Below, in pieces: positions 24,242 to 34,881 of a stretch of DNA of 64,000 bases; position 1 is the first letter of the stretch; each line of letters opens with the position of its first letter. Below the pieces are notes generated by a model, which worked only from the letters and a program-made list of their open reading frames with translations, had not been told where the DNA came from and ran no database searches. The stretch lies in NCBI GenBank assembly GCA_038373885.1, contig JAWZYV010011608.1, positions 558,001 to 622,000 of the forward strand, in the 5' to 3' direction. This DNA is from Cheiracanthium punctorium (Eukaryota > Arthropoda > Arachnida > Araneae > Cheiracanthiidae). The translations under genes and the position numbers were made by a program.

Positions 24242-25021
24242 ACATACAAATCAAGTTACATTTTCAAATCAAAATAAACATTATGATCGAAAGGCATCTG
24301 CTCTCGAGATGAATAAGTATTCGATGTTCAATAGCATTAAGTTCGAAAGTTACTCTTTGGGAAAGAATAAAACATACTTAAGCTCCAAAAAAGTAATTTT
24401 ATACCCTTTTTGATTTATTACAAAAAGTAATTTAACAGCTAAATAATGATTCTTTAAAAAAGTGATGATTTTTAAATTTTTTAGAATGGTTATATTTGAA
24501 ATGTTCTTACAGGCTAAGACAATGCGCAGGTTTTCGCAAGTAAAACACGTTATAAAAATTGACATAACCAACCAACAAGATAACATTTCTTCGAGATTCA
24601 ATAATTTCTGTATAGATATCAAAATAGTCTGTACAAAATTATTACAGTAATTATTTTGAAACTTACAGAAATTGAAGTGATCAATTTTACTGCGTACTTT
24701 TTCATATAGTATTACGTTCATAAAATTAGTCCGGCGTAAAACATATGCAAACTTTGAAGCCTTGCGCATTTTTTGCTGCTCTGTAATCGAACAACTCGGT
24801 CATTTGCGTGGTGCAGTAAGCGAACATTGTCCCAACCTGAAAAATGATCTTTTTAACGACCGATTAGATAAGTCGGAACAGCCATTTGCATTTTATTAAA
24901 TGAACTGACACCTAAGTTTTGAAGTTGATGGATGAAAGAGACTATTAAACTGACATAATATCTGCTAGTACGGGAGTTATTATTATTATATATTTCTTAA
25001 TCACATAAGTATGTAGGAAAG

Positions 25022-25774
25022 GTAAAATTTCCAGCTTTTAATTTCTTGTTTTGAACTCGATTCGTTGCTCCGAAGACTAATGAGTCGTTTTTATCCATTT
25101 TCATTAACTAAAAAAAAAAAAAGATAAATTTTGTAGCACAAGGTTTCTTACACACTAGGATTGATGCTTTTAGATACAATGTTACTAAAACTTTAGTCAT
25201 AACTGTGTTATTTTGCTTAAGTAACTCTAATATCTTCCGTTTTGAACATTCATCTCACGCATGAAACTGTTTTGGGCAGTTATCAAAAGATGCAAGTGAT
25301 TAATATCTTGGAAACAAGTTATCGTTTGTGTTTAAAATATCCATCGTTACGATATCATTCTGTACTTATTCAGATAGGTTATTTTAAAAATATAATAATG
25401 TAAAATTTCCAGCTTTTAAATTCTTGTTTTGAACTCGATTCGTTGCTCCGAAGACTAATGAGTCGTTTTTATCCATTTTCATTAACTAATAAAAAGATAA
25501 ATTTTGTAGCACAAGGTTTCTTACACACTAGGATTGATGCTTTTAGATATAATGTTACTAAAACTTTAGTCATAACTGTGTTATTTAGCTTAAGTAACTC
25601 TAATATCTTCCGTTTTGAACATTCATCTCACGCATGAAACTGTTTTGGGCAGTTATCAAAAGATGCAAGTGATTAATATCTTGGAAACAAGTTATCGTTT
25701 GTGTTTAAAATATCCATCGTTACGATATCATTCTGTTACTTATTCAGATAGGTTATCTTAAAAATATAATAATA
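25022..25774. repeat. 378-bp tandem duplication
   Basis: Two copies (about 25022-25399 and 25400-25774), each starting TAAAATTTCCAGCTTTTAA, are nearly identical apart from an A-run length change and a few substitutions. Neither copy contains a recognisable gene. This is a recent segmental duplication. Confidence 0.9.
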
Positions 25775-25881
25775 AATCAACAAAGCATTATGCAATGGTT
25801 AATGAATTTTTGTGACTTTGCTGATTCTCAGCTTTTGTAGAATGCCATTTAGTTTTTAATCTACTGATATCTATAACTTGA

Positions 25882-26165
25882 CCTATTAACGCCCAGTGTT
25901 CTTTTTTGAGGACGCTCATTTTTGATGCCCGCAAAAATATATAAGCATTAATGTATTTTCCAATTTTAACTTCGTGAAAAACAAATTTGATTTCCACGAA
26001 AGGATTATGGATAACAAAGTAAAATGTGAATTTTTCATTGTTTTGCTTATGTTCTTTAGATAAAGAAATACATTATGCATATCTACTAATGTCGGAAATT
26101 GATTTATAACTTCAAGCATCAGCAGAAATTGGAGAATATACTGAAAGTGCATCGGAGCTAATGGG
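25882..26165. mobile_element. Probable piggyBac-like MITE, diverged
   Basis: The left end CCTATTAACGCCCAGTGTTC resembles the left ends at 22376 and 45129. The right end, read inverted, is CCCATTAGCTCCGATGC. Together they form an imperfect inverted repeat. TTAA follows at 26166-26169, while the left flank is TTGA, one change from TTAA. Confidence 0.55.
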
Positions 26166-26639
26166 TTAAGAAAATAGCAGTGTAAATGAAACAGAAAATT
26201 TAAATTTATAACAAAAAAAAAAATGATAATAAATTTATCAAAATATTATGCCCAAATCGCTTACATTTAGTTGCACGTAAATAAACTCATTCCTTAACTA
26301 GAACACTGAAGAAAAAGACTGGTGTTAAATGCTACAATTAGTTGGAAGCTTTGCAAAACTACACAAATAAAAATGTTCTTAACAAGACGATCTTTTGGGG
26401 AGGTACAAAAAGTTCACCTTTCTTCAGATACATAAATGTTCCACCATGTACAGAAGCAGAAAAGTTAAAACTCACCATCCACACAAGTACACTGGTGTTC
26501 AAAATTGATGTTACAAGCACGTTTTTCAAAATAAATGAAAAACTGGCTTCAGCAAAATTGCCGTGAGAATAACTTTTCATAATCATTTAGACGATTCAGC
26601 GAAATTCAGAGCCTTTGGTAGGCTAGAAATTGGGCAGTC

Positions 26640-26760
26640 ACAAGTGGAGGTGGCATGATGGTTACAAGTGTCTCCTATCCATGTTGTGGTACCAATTCAA
26701 AACGGAGCAAGTGGTATCATCACCAGCAAGTCCAGCCAAAACCGCCTGAGAGCGACAGCG
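26640..26760 (+). repeat. tRNA-like SINE relic
   Basis: TGGCATGATGGTTACAAG is A-box-like and GGTACCAATTC a weak B-box, spaced as in tRNAs. No complete cloverleaf forms. Confidence 0.4.
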
Positions 26761-26875
26761 TCAAAGGCTGCTAACTACAGCTACAGAGCTTTCTAGTGAC
26801 TTAGCTGCTGCGTCTGAAAAAAAGATGTTTTAGTCAAAGAGTGTATTGCAGAAAGGATTCTTTACTCTAGTCATC

Positions 26876-27260
26876 CAGTGACGTATCACCCTTCGAAACT
26901 CCCCAGAGTCCAAAGGCGCCCCTGAGACTTACTCTCACTTACTATTATGTAGGAAGAATCCTTAAAGTGAGCCCTTTTGAGGCTGGCGTCCCTGGCAGCT
27001 GCCCACCTGGCCAACCAATAGCTACGGCATTGAGCCTCACATGAGCCCGTCTGACATGAAACCGAACCCGCCATTCTTGGACACACTAAGCATGGGGACA
27101 TGCCCGTTTTACTGGTGTGTCTCAGGATTCAGCACACAGAGTGATTCTCGCCAAGACTTCATGGACAGAGAACGAGGAGCTTTGTATATCATTATACCAA
27201 CGCAAGGGAATTCACTAATTTGGTGGCAGAGGAATCCTTATCTAGGGTAGCACACCACTG
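26876..27260. mobile_element. Possible hAT-like element
   Basis: The left end CAGTGACGTATCACCC and the inverse of the right end, CAGTGGTGTGCTACCC, look like hAT termini. The 385-bp interior is GC-richer than its surroundings. The 8-bp flanks do not match, so the boundaries are tentative. Confidence 0.4.
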
Positions 27261-27270
27261 CATTATTTTA

Positions 27271-28433
27271 GTGCCCGATTCAAACGAAACGCCATCGGTC
27301 GTCTCCAAAACGATCGTTTTCTCTCTGGAAGTTCGATCGCTTTTACAAGCGATCGCAAAAGTGTATTCAAAGTGAAACAAAATAGGCGATCGAACGTACA
27401 GGTTTGCTAGATCGAAACTTTATCGCCACAGAGTGAAAACGCAACTTCCGGTGACGTAGAAAGTCGCTGTTAACCAATAAAAAAGTCGCATCTTTCTCTG
27501 GAAAAAACTTTTAACTTAATGGCGACGACTAACTGTTTATTTATTTATGTTTGAGCTGCAACGGACTGCAGGCTGTGTCTTAATTTTTTTCCCCAACAGT
27601 ATTGTAGGTTAATGTTTTAAATTTTTAATTGGTTTAGGTTAATATTTTTTATATGTTTATAATCATGGAAATACATTTTTAATTTATGAAGATTTTTTTT
27701 TAGAAAATTATTAATAATAGTATTGTTCGTCATAATTATCATGTCGAATTGTTCGATTTATCGAATAATAATTGTTCTCTAGTTTGCCTACTACATTTTA
27801 TTTTTCTGTAGCAGAGAAGCTGTTTATAATTATAATGGAGAGGTAGAATTACTATATATTTTATTTTCTGATATATAATTAACAATCAAAGACATCCTTA
27901 ATATAATGGTATGAATATTTGTATTTGTTTAGGAGGGTTGCTAGGATGCTTAAATTATTCGTTATTCATGTATTTTTTCGCGCTGTTTCAAATATTAAAT
28001 TTATCGAGCAATAAACGATTTAAAATAAGGACTATAGATGGCGCCTGCATTGTAGTGTCTGCTAGAGTAGAACTCAAAGGCCGACAGAAAATAAACCCTA
28101 CAGAAATTCTGTTCTGCGAGAAAATTCAGCTTTCCTCAGGCCTAAATCTTTTGCAGAATTCCCTGTCTGATAATTCCAACGGATTGCTTCGTAATTTTAA
28201 ATAACGAGTCTTCGTTGTTGTTGTAATCTTCTTATCAACCATCCGCCGATCGATCCGCCATGTTCTCGAAAACGATCGCGTTTGAAAAAGCGATAGCAAA
28301 ACACCAATCGCAGTGTCACGTGATCCAAAAGCGATAGACAGGTTTCACTTGAATAGGAAACATAGGAATCAGTCGAAAATTTCCTCGATCGCAACGGAAA
28401 ACGATAGAACTCTGTTTCGTTTGAATCGGGCCC
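27271..28433. mobile_element. Harbinger-like element, non-autonomous
   Basis: The left end GTGCCCGATTCAAACG and the inverse of the right end, GGGCCCGATTCAAACG, continue as a diverged inverted repeat with several CGATCG motifs. TTA flanks both ends (27268-27270, 28434-28436), the 3-bp duplication usual for PIF/Harbinger. It is 1163 bp long. One interior frame of 97 codons (27911-28204) has no transposase or Myb-like motif, so I call the element non-autonomous. Confidence 0.75.
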
Positions 28434-28439
28434 TTAGTC

Positions 28440-31185
28440 TATGCTGTGTCATAGCACAGTGCCTTAGGAATGAGGTCTATGAAGGATATCTGAGGGTTTT
28501 TTCAGTTATCACAGATTTTGTGTTTGTAACCTTAATTTTCGACACAAGTATAGATAGGTTATAACTGAGTTCTAAAAATTCTACTTGTGTAAATGGTGGA
28601 GCTTTTTTGCAACTGGAAGAAGTGTGGACCTTTGTCACCACCCAAAATGATCCCATTGTGATAAGTAACTTTTTATGTGAGTTGTTTTACGAAGTTTTCA
28701 ATTAATTTTAAATCCCAAACTATTTTCTTCAATTAAATAAAATTATGGTAAAATATCCATTAGTTAAATGATGGCTAACGCTAAATAAACGAAGAAAGTC
28801 AGTGAATGATCATTCGTAATATTTGCCTCCAACATTCTAGGTCGAAATCTTAGATTATCCGTAGTAGATGCTGTATCCAGAATCAAAGACGCAATGTTTT
28901 GATTAGGCTTTACAGCTTTGATTAAAATGAGAAATGTCTTCAATGATTTAATACAATATTTAAGGCATAACTTTCATCTAAAAAAATTTCTTAACCTCTC
29001 CGTGTTCGATCTTGGGTGGGCTCGGACTTCAAACTTACATTTATAAATAAAAATGCTCAAAACCCGTAAATTACGCTAGCAAGGGTGAATGTATACATAC
29101 ACACTCTGGTGATGGAGACGAAAAAAAAAAAAAAAAAAAAAAAAAGTTTTACTTCAACGCTTTCCTTTAATGTTTAAGAAAAAGAAAGAAAGAACAAATA
29201 GCCTTCAAGAGTTAGTGGTAGATTTTTCTAGCCTTCGACTCTTGTAGCTTGTGAAAACCAAAATTCGTTATGAAGCGAATCATTGTTTGCTCCAAATGAA
29301 AGACCTTTCAGTTTTTCCGGACTCGGACCAATGACGTGTTTGTTTACATCCAGAATGAATGAATCTGTCGGAAAGTTAGTTCTGGGAGTTAGAGACCGAC
29401 CACAGATTGTTATCTTCGTGTTCAATAAGTCCAAATGAACTATCTGTTAGGAGTTTAACCTGTTCCAAGTATTATTTACATGGCTGTCTGAATTTTTCTG
29501 TAAAAATAGTTCTTTAGGTGTACTGCAGTTATGTAATTGAAAGGTTTGATGTAGAAAAGGTGGTAGCTCTAAATATTTCTAATATCTCTAAATATCTCTA
29601 AACAGCCAAAGAAAGAATTCTAATGTATTGAAATGCTTTTAAGTGCTCCAGTAGAAGAACTAGAAATGCTACATACACTATTTTCGATGAAGAGCATTAT
29701 TTTATAATTCTTCATGACGTATATTAATTTTATTTTGTCTGAAATAGACGAATATCTTAAGAATACACTTTAAATGATATGACTGTTCATAGGTCATACT
29801 GTCAGAGTACTTTTTGGGTACTCCTGTAAAAGAAATATAAATGCTAAATGCACCATTTTCAATAGGGTGGAGCAGTATATAAGAATAACAACATATAACA
29901 ATTTTGTAGTAATCGATGTAAATAGCTACGGCAGTTAGATCACAGAACATACAGACAGACAAAAAAGAAAATATTTTAGTGAAGTTTGTTAGCTATCTCT
30001 CTATTCTAAAAAAAAGTAAAGGCCGCTGTCGCTGTCAAAGCTTGTGGACCTATCTCCTCCTAAACCGTAGGGATTTGAGTTTCGACTAAGGTGCCCACAG
30101 ATTCGAAAAATTCCGAGGAACCTGCTAAGCTGATTTAAATTTCGAAAATCTAATTATTTTAGAAGATATTAATAAAAAACTGAAAAAATAAACCGAATGG
30201 TTGCCAGATTTGGCATCAAATCGCGTGAAATTTACAAACATGAGTTAGAATTACGCCCATTTTACGCCAAAATAAAAACTATATGAAATAAGTAACTCAA
30301 AATGTGTTACACAAAGTTGACAATTTTCAAATAGTAAGTTCGCTTAGACAACAGGAGTTTAGAATGAGCGATTATCCGTTTTTCCAAAACAGAATAACTA
30401 ATATCTTGAAAATGAAAAATAATTAAAATGCAGATTATTTTAAAGCCGGTTCTCGTCCAGCTGGATTATTTGCTACCAGTAGAAATATTTGGCGGCGTTA
30501 ACAATGCCATTATAGCAGTTATAGTACACTTTGGATATTTGCTAGCGCGACGAGATGGTATAATTCGTGGTGTTAAGTACGCCAATCTGCAAACGATTAT
30601 GTACATGAAAATAGGGATAACGGTTTTCCGGTAACCTTAAATGAACAGTAAATATAGGCTGTGAGCATGTGTAAATTGCCAAATAATGAAAAGTCGCCAT
30701 TGGTGGCAGGCTATTCTATCTGTTCCGTAGCTTTTATTAACTTTACATGTACGCAAGTCGCCAAATAATGAAAAATCGCCATGGGTGGCAAATTCGCAAG
30801 GTGGCCAATAGGTTTTACATTATTAAAAATACAGCTGAAACATATGTTCTTATTTTGTTACGCTTTAGCTCCTAATTAATATAACTTTTGAATGGCAACA
30901 TTAAATATCATTGTGTTTCTGAGGAGTGCAAATAATTTTTCCAGCGATTATAAGCGGAGTCCGCACTCCAGGTGGAGTATAGCTCAGGACCCGTACAACA
31001 CGGATTCCCATAACAAAATATCTTCCGTGTTATGAGGGGTAGGGGGTCTGCTGTAGTGTGAAGTTTAAATTTTTATGTACCAATGAAGATGCAAGAACCA
31101 AGCAATGTGTAGCTTAAAGCAGTAACATTCTATCTGATCCAATCTTCGGGTTTTGTCTGTTGAAATTATGTCTTTTTTACGAATA
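28440..31185. other. Intergenic, no gene recognised
   Basis: AT-rich, with a poly-A run at about 29120-29144. A block containing CCAAATAATGAAAAGTCGCC near 30680 recurs about 90 bp downstream, near 30763. No bounded element was found. Confidence 0.45.
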
Positions 31186-31192
31186 AGCCTGA

Positions 31193-31258
31193 TTAGGGGC
31201 CGAATGCCTCATACGAAAAGCGAGCGTAGCGAGTCTGGGGGCCTTGGCCCCTAGTATA
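31193..31258. repeat. Short foldback, GGGGCC ends
   Basis: TTAGGGGCCGAATGCC and GGCCTTGGCCCCTA form inverted ends around AGCGAGCGTAGCGAG, a small imperfect hairpin of transposon type. The target duplication is not clear. Confidence 0.45.
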
Positions 31259-31769
31259 CATAAAAAAAAGAAGCACGCTGATTTTTTCTTCTATTTTTAA
31301 CATTTGTCATTTCAAAGATCAAATTCTACCGTTCATCAAACTAAGATTTAAAACAAAGAACATGGTTCTTCATAAATATATATACAATGTATTTCAAAAG
31401 TGAATGGCATTTTGAGAAAGGAATACAATAATGAAGGGGGGGGGACAACTCAGAAAGGGATAGAAAACTGTACAGTACATCTCTGCCAGCTGAGCTTTCC
31501 AGTTGTTTGGCATAAAAAATATGTTCAATTTGTTTTTCGTTCCTAAGCTAAAGCTATGTAAAATCTTTGGCTTTCTTTTATATTTTCAAGTTTACATTAA
31601 ATATTATATTCACCGAGAAAGCGTGAAAGTTTGTAGGTGAAATTCTACAAACTGTATAATTATAGTAGGTGTATTCGGAAAGTAAGTTCTGTTAAAAAAA
31701 AAAATAAATAATAATAAACAATTTCTTTTCAAGCCAATTTTATTTTTACACGAAAGAGCATACCTTAAA

Positions 31770-32107
31770 CTATTTTTTTACATAATTTCCGCCAGTGTTC
31801 AAACACTTAAAGTAGCGGGTTACCAGCTTTTCTATACCTTCTTCATAGAAACTTCCCGCCAATGATGATAACCACGACTCCACAGCATTTTTCATTTCAC
31901 TGTCGGATTCAAAGAGCTTGCCGCCTAGCTCGCATTTCATGTCCAGGAGCTAGTGGTAGTCGAACAGCACCAAGTCTAGGCTGTACGGCAGGTGATCGAA
32001 CTGCTCTCAACGAAACTGTCCAATCATCGTTTGATTGTCACCAGCAGTATGAGGCCGAGCATTGTCGTGGAGTAACACAATGCCTTTACTGAGCATTCCT
32101 CTATACG
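31770..32107 (-). pseudogene. Mariner transposase C-terminal fragment
   Basis: Reading the minus strand downward from 32107, the frame gives a segment containing LLHDNARPHTAG, the conserved mariner catalytic-domain motif with its second aspartate. A degenerate form of the PYSPDLAPSDYH motif follows, and the sequence ends in an in-frame stop a few codons past NYV. At least one internal stop or substitution interrupts the D34D region, so it cannot encode an active enzyme. The N-terminal DNA-binding half is absent. A shorter inverted copy of the last roughly 60 codons lies at 34660-34785 on the plus strand. Confidence 0.8.
32094..32107. repeat. 14-bp target duplication, left
   Basis: CATTCCTCTATACG occurs here and at 34616-34629, exactly bordering the Penelope-like element. 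On the minus strand it is part of the mariner coding sequence, so it is target DNA. Confidence 0.85.
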
Positions 32108-32184
32108 GAAAAAACACTCAAAACACTGGTGTTAAACAATAAAGTAAATAAAAAACTTTGTAAAAAACACACATAAGATGTTAT

Positions 32185-32245
32185 AGGTAAAAAGATACGC
32201 ACGTTTCGACCAAAAATTGTTTTGGCCTTCATCAGTCCAAGCCCT
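32185..32245 (-). ncRNA. Hammerhead-ribozyme-like motif, left repeat
   Basis: On the minus strand: CTGATGA, then an 8-bp stem GGCCAAAA/TTTTGGTC with loop CAAT, then GAAA, a three-pair stem III (ACG/CGT, loop TG) and the expected cleavage position A. Stem I can form GGA/TCT and, beyond an internal loop, AGG/CCT. One extra A sits between CTGATGA and stem II, a departure from the usual core. It is on the same strand as the RT, at the 3' end of the element. Confidence 0.7.
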
Positions 32246-32567
32246 TCGTCGCAAGGAACACAGGGAACTGAAAAGAGATAAACAAGCAAGATGTTGCCAC
32301 AAGGGGCAAAGAAAAGTCGAACAAAACCACGGAGAGGGGAGAAAGAAAAATAAAATAAAATATGGGATAAAAAGGAAAGGAAAGAAGCACAAAAAATACA
32401 GAAATAAAAAAGGAATAAATAAGTAAATTAAAAAAAATAATAATAATAAAAAAGGAACACACGAAAACAAACACACACACAAGAGAAAACAGAACAAACA
32501 AAATAACAAAAAACAAATAGAACACTTTTTTTTTTTTAAATAAAAACCACGAACAGGACAGCACAAT

Positions 32568-32584
32568 ATATATATATATATATA
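32568..32584. repeat. TA microsatellite
   Basis: About eight TA units in the 3' non-coding part of the Penelope-like element. Confidence 0.9.
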
Positions 32585-32769
32585 ATTTTTTTTCTTTTAT
32601 AAATAAATAAAAACGTAAAGGAAAGACAGTAACACACGTACACACACATAAGAAAGGGGGGGGCAAACAAAATAAAAGAATAGAGGGGGAAAGGGAACGA
32701 AAGAAAAAGAAAAAAGGGGGAGGGGGGAGTAGACGAAGAAAGTGAAAAGAACCTTACAAGCAGAATGAA

Positions 32770-33650
32770 CGAAAGGAACGGAAGAACCATCGTTCACAAG
32801 ACGTTCTAAGTGCTGGGTAATGGAAAAACCTTCCAAAAAATCCAGATGGGACAAAGACGGAGGAGTGCACAAAATCTTAGCCTTAGAAAACTGAAAACGA
32901 TGATTGGAATTCCAACAATGTGAGGCAATAGAAGATTTGGAAAGTTCGTGTTTAGAAACATATCTCTCATGCTCTTTGAGCCTAAATTTGAGAGCTCTTC
33001 TGGTCTGACCAATATAGCCCAAATCACAAGATCCACAAGGAATATAATAAACACCCCAACGGTTCTCAGTAGGAATAGGATCTTTAAGGGAAGAAAATTT
33101 AAGTTTATTAACAGGTTTAAAAATGACTTTGAAACCGAAATTTCTGAGAAGTTTAGAAAATTTGTAGCATAAAGGTGAAAAGAAAGGTAGTACAATTAAT
33201 TCGTTGTGAAAATTAATAGTATTAGTAGAAGTATTAGGCTTATTAAATGTAGAAACAGCTTTATCAATAATAGAGGGGCTAAAACCACGAGAAACAGCTA
33301 AGGATTTTAAGTAACTAATTTCATTATTAAGAGATGAAGAATCAGAGCAAATTTTGATAGCACGAAACACATAAGTGTAAAAAGCAGAAAGTTTTTGCTG
33401 GTAAAGATGATTAGATAGGGCATGAGGAGGTAAAGATATAGAAAAGGGTTTGCGGAAAACAGAAGTAGAGAAACCGTCAGGATTCCTAGAAACAAGAACA
33501 TCCAAAAAAGGTAAAGAATTGTTCCACTCCTCTTCTAGAGTAAATTGGATACACGGATCAACAGAATTAACAATCAAAAGTAAATTAGAAATATCACAAT
33601 TGGAATCCACTAGAACGAAAGTATCGTCAACATATCTATCTGACCCAGCA
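32770..33650 (-). pseudogene. Penelope-like RT C-terminal part plus GIY-YIG endonuclease
   Basis: This is the downstream frame of the broken Penelope-like gene. It is open from 33769 to 32597, but only about 33650-32770 is element protein. It begins with RYVDDTFVLV, the RT catalytic motif, then the thumb and connection region. It continues to GVYYIPCGSC and LGYIGQTRR, about 195-210 residues after YVDD, which are the two halves of a GIY-YIG nuclease. RLKEH follows, and then the FLEG segment that should hold the catalytic glutamate. The PCGSC cysteine pair is the zinc-like feature often seen before the YIG half in this family. After about 32770 the translation turns into low-complexity F/L/S residues and is probably 3' untranslated sequence. 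Confidence 0.88.
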
Positions 33651-34280
33651 CGGAAAATTAAAGACCTTGAAGAGCTTCTCTTCAAAATAATGCATATAAA
33701 TATCACATAAGAGAGGTGAGAGAGAATTACCCATAGCAAGACCTTCGGTTTGTTTATAGAAAGAGCCATTAAAAATGAAAGCAGTTTGTTTAATACAAAC
33801 GCTTACTAAAGCTATAAACTCTTTAATCTCAACAGAAGAATAATGAAACTCGCGTAAACGCTTTTCCAGACAGTCAGTCGCACCTTGGATAGGAACATTA
33901 TTAGTAAATAAAGATTTAACATCAAGAGAAAGCATTTTACAATTAGTAGGAGAAAGAAGTTTAACTTTGTTAACGAAATCATAAGAGTTTTTAACAGTAT
34001 GGGTATTACTAGCAGTCAAAGGTGAAAGAGTATGCGAGAGAAAACGTGCAAGGTTATAAGAAGCAGTACCAATGTTAGAAACAATGGGGCGAAAGGCAAG
34101 AGAAGGTTTATGAATTTTAGGAAGGGCATAGAAACGAGCACAGTTAGCAATAGAAGGAATAACAAAACGTTTACTTTGAGCATTTAAGACTACAGAGGAC
34201 TTCACAGTGTGTTTAATTTCAGAAAGGTGACTGTTAGTAGGATCAGAATTTAATTTAGTGTAAGGACCAGTGGTTAGCAT
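33636..34280 (-). pseudogene. Penelope-like reverse transcriptase, N-terminal and palm part
   Basis: A 214-codon frame. Residues 53-59 read LPKIHKP and 64-69 RPIVSN, typical of the Penelope RT fingers. Residues 117-127 read LSLDVKSLFTN, RT motif A with its catalytic aspartate. Residues 177-190 (QTEGLAMGNSLSPL) are motif B. The frame stops at CWVR just before the YVDD catalytic motif, which lies in the next frame. The shift is a 4-bp GATA duplication at about 33632-33641. The ATG at 34280 is only the first methionine of the surviving frame, since upstream sequence is terminal repeat. No active polymerase is expected. Confidence 0.9.
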
Positions 34281-34511
34281 GTTATTAATACTATCAACAT
34301 AATTATTATTATTATTATTTTTTTTTTAATTTTACTTATTTATTCCTTAGTTATTTCTGTATTTTTTGTGCTTCTTTCCTTTCCTTTTATCCCATATTTT
34401 ATTTTATTTTTCTTTCTCCCCTCTCCGTGGTTTTGTTCGACTTTTCTTTGCCCCTTGTGGCAACATCTTGCTTGTTTATCTCTTTTCAGTTCCCTGTGTT
34501 CCTTGCGACGA

Positions 34512-34572
34512 AGGGCTTGGACTGATGAAGGCCAAAACAAATTTTGGTCGAAACGTGCGTATCTTTTTACCT
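34512..34572 (+). ncRNA. Hammerhead-ribozyme-like motif, right repeat
   Basis: The same motif in the inverted repeat: CTGATGA at 34522-34528, stem II 34530-34537 with 34542-34549, GAAA 34550-34553, minimal stem III 34553-34560, predicted cleavage after A34561. It is antisense to the RT. Both copies preserve every core base. The loop II difference (CAAA against CAAT) sits outside the core. Confidence 0.7.
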
Positions 34573-34615
34573 ATAACATCTTATGTGTGTTTTTTACAAA
34601 GTTTTTTATTTACTT

Positions 34616-34629
34616 CATTCCTCTATACG
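34616..34629. repeat. 14-bp target duplication, right
   Basis: A second copy of CATTCCTCTATACG, immediately after the right terminal repeat of the Penelope-like element. Confidence 0.85.
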
Positions 34630-34881
34630 TTTGTTTTGAATTGCACGCCGCAGTTTTCTTCGTCGTAGTCTTGGTTATCGTCATTGGCGGGAAGTTTCTA
34701 TGAAGAAGGTACAGTAAAGCTGGTAACCCGCAACAACTAGTGTTTAAATATCGGCGGAAACTATGTAGAAAATAGTTTAAGGCATGTAAAAATAAAATTT
34801 CTTTCATGTAAAAACAAAATTGGCTTAAATTTGTTTTTTTACTAATTTTTTTCAAAACGGAGCTTACTTTCCGGATACCTA

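Larger units (their letters stand above)
32108..34615 (-). mobile_element. Penelope-like retroelement with inverted terminal repeats
   Basis: This 2508-bp insertion carries reverse transcriptase and GIY-YIG endonuclease coding sequence on the minus strand. It is bounded by about 280-310-bp inverted repeats (left about 32141-32455, right about 34320-34613) that are nearly identical. Each repeat contains a hammerhead-like motif. Penelope-like elements are known to carry terminal repeats in direct or inverted arrangement, to encode RT plus GIY-YIG, and to contain hammerhead motifs. The right repeat starts only about 50 bp upstream of the first usable methionine. The N-terminal part of the usual protein is therefore missing and the element is 5'-truncated or rearranged. 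Confidence 0.9.
31668..34879. mobile_element. Mariner with two outward 3' ends, split by a Penelope-like insertion
   Basis: Both ends are mariner 3' termini: GGTGTATTCGGAAAGTAAG on the left and, inverted, GGTATCCGGAAAGTAAG on the right. TA flanks both (31666-31667, 34880-34881). The left arm reads as a transposase C-terminal region on the minus strand. The right arm (from about 34660) holds the same C-terminal sequence on the plus strand. The element is therefore a palindrome of two 3' halves, not a standard 5'-3' mariner. The 2508-bp Penelope-like element sits inside it. Confidence 0.75.

Noticed and set aside
24350..24769. 139-codon open frame on the minus strand
   Set aside because: AT-rich composition with K/I/L/N/F bias, no domain or motif, no splice context. 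Expected by chance in a window of this size.
31862..32092. 76-codon plus-strand frame
   Set aside because: Antisense of the mariner transposase fragment.
32132..32790. Long F/L/S-rich frames on the minus strand
   Set aside because: Translation of the A/G-rich non-coding 3' part of the Penelope-like element.
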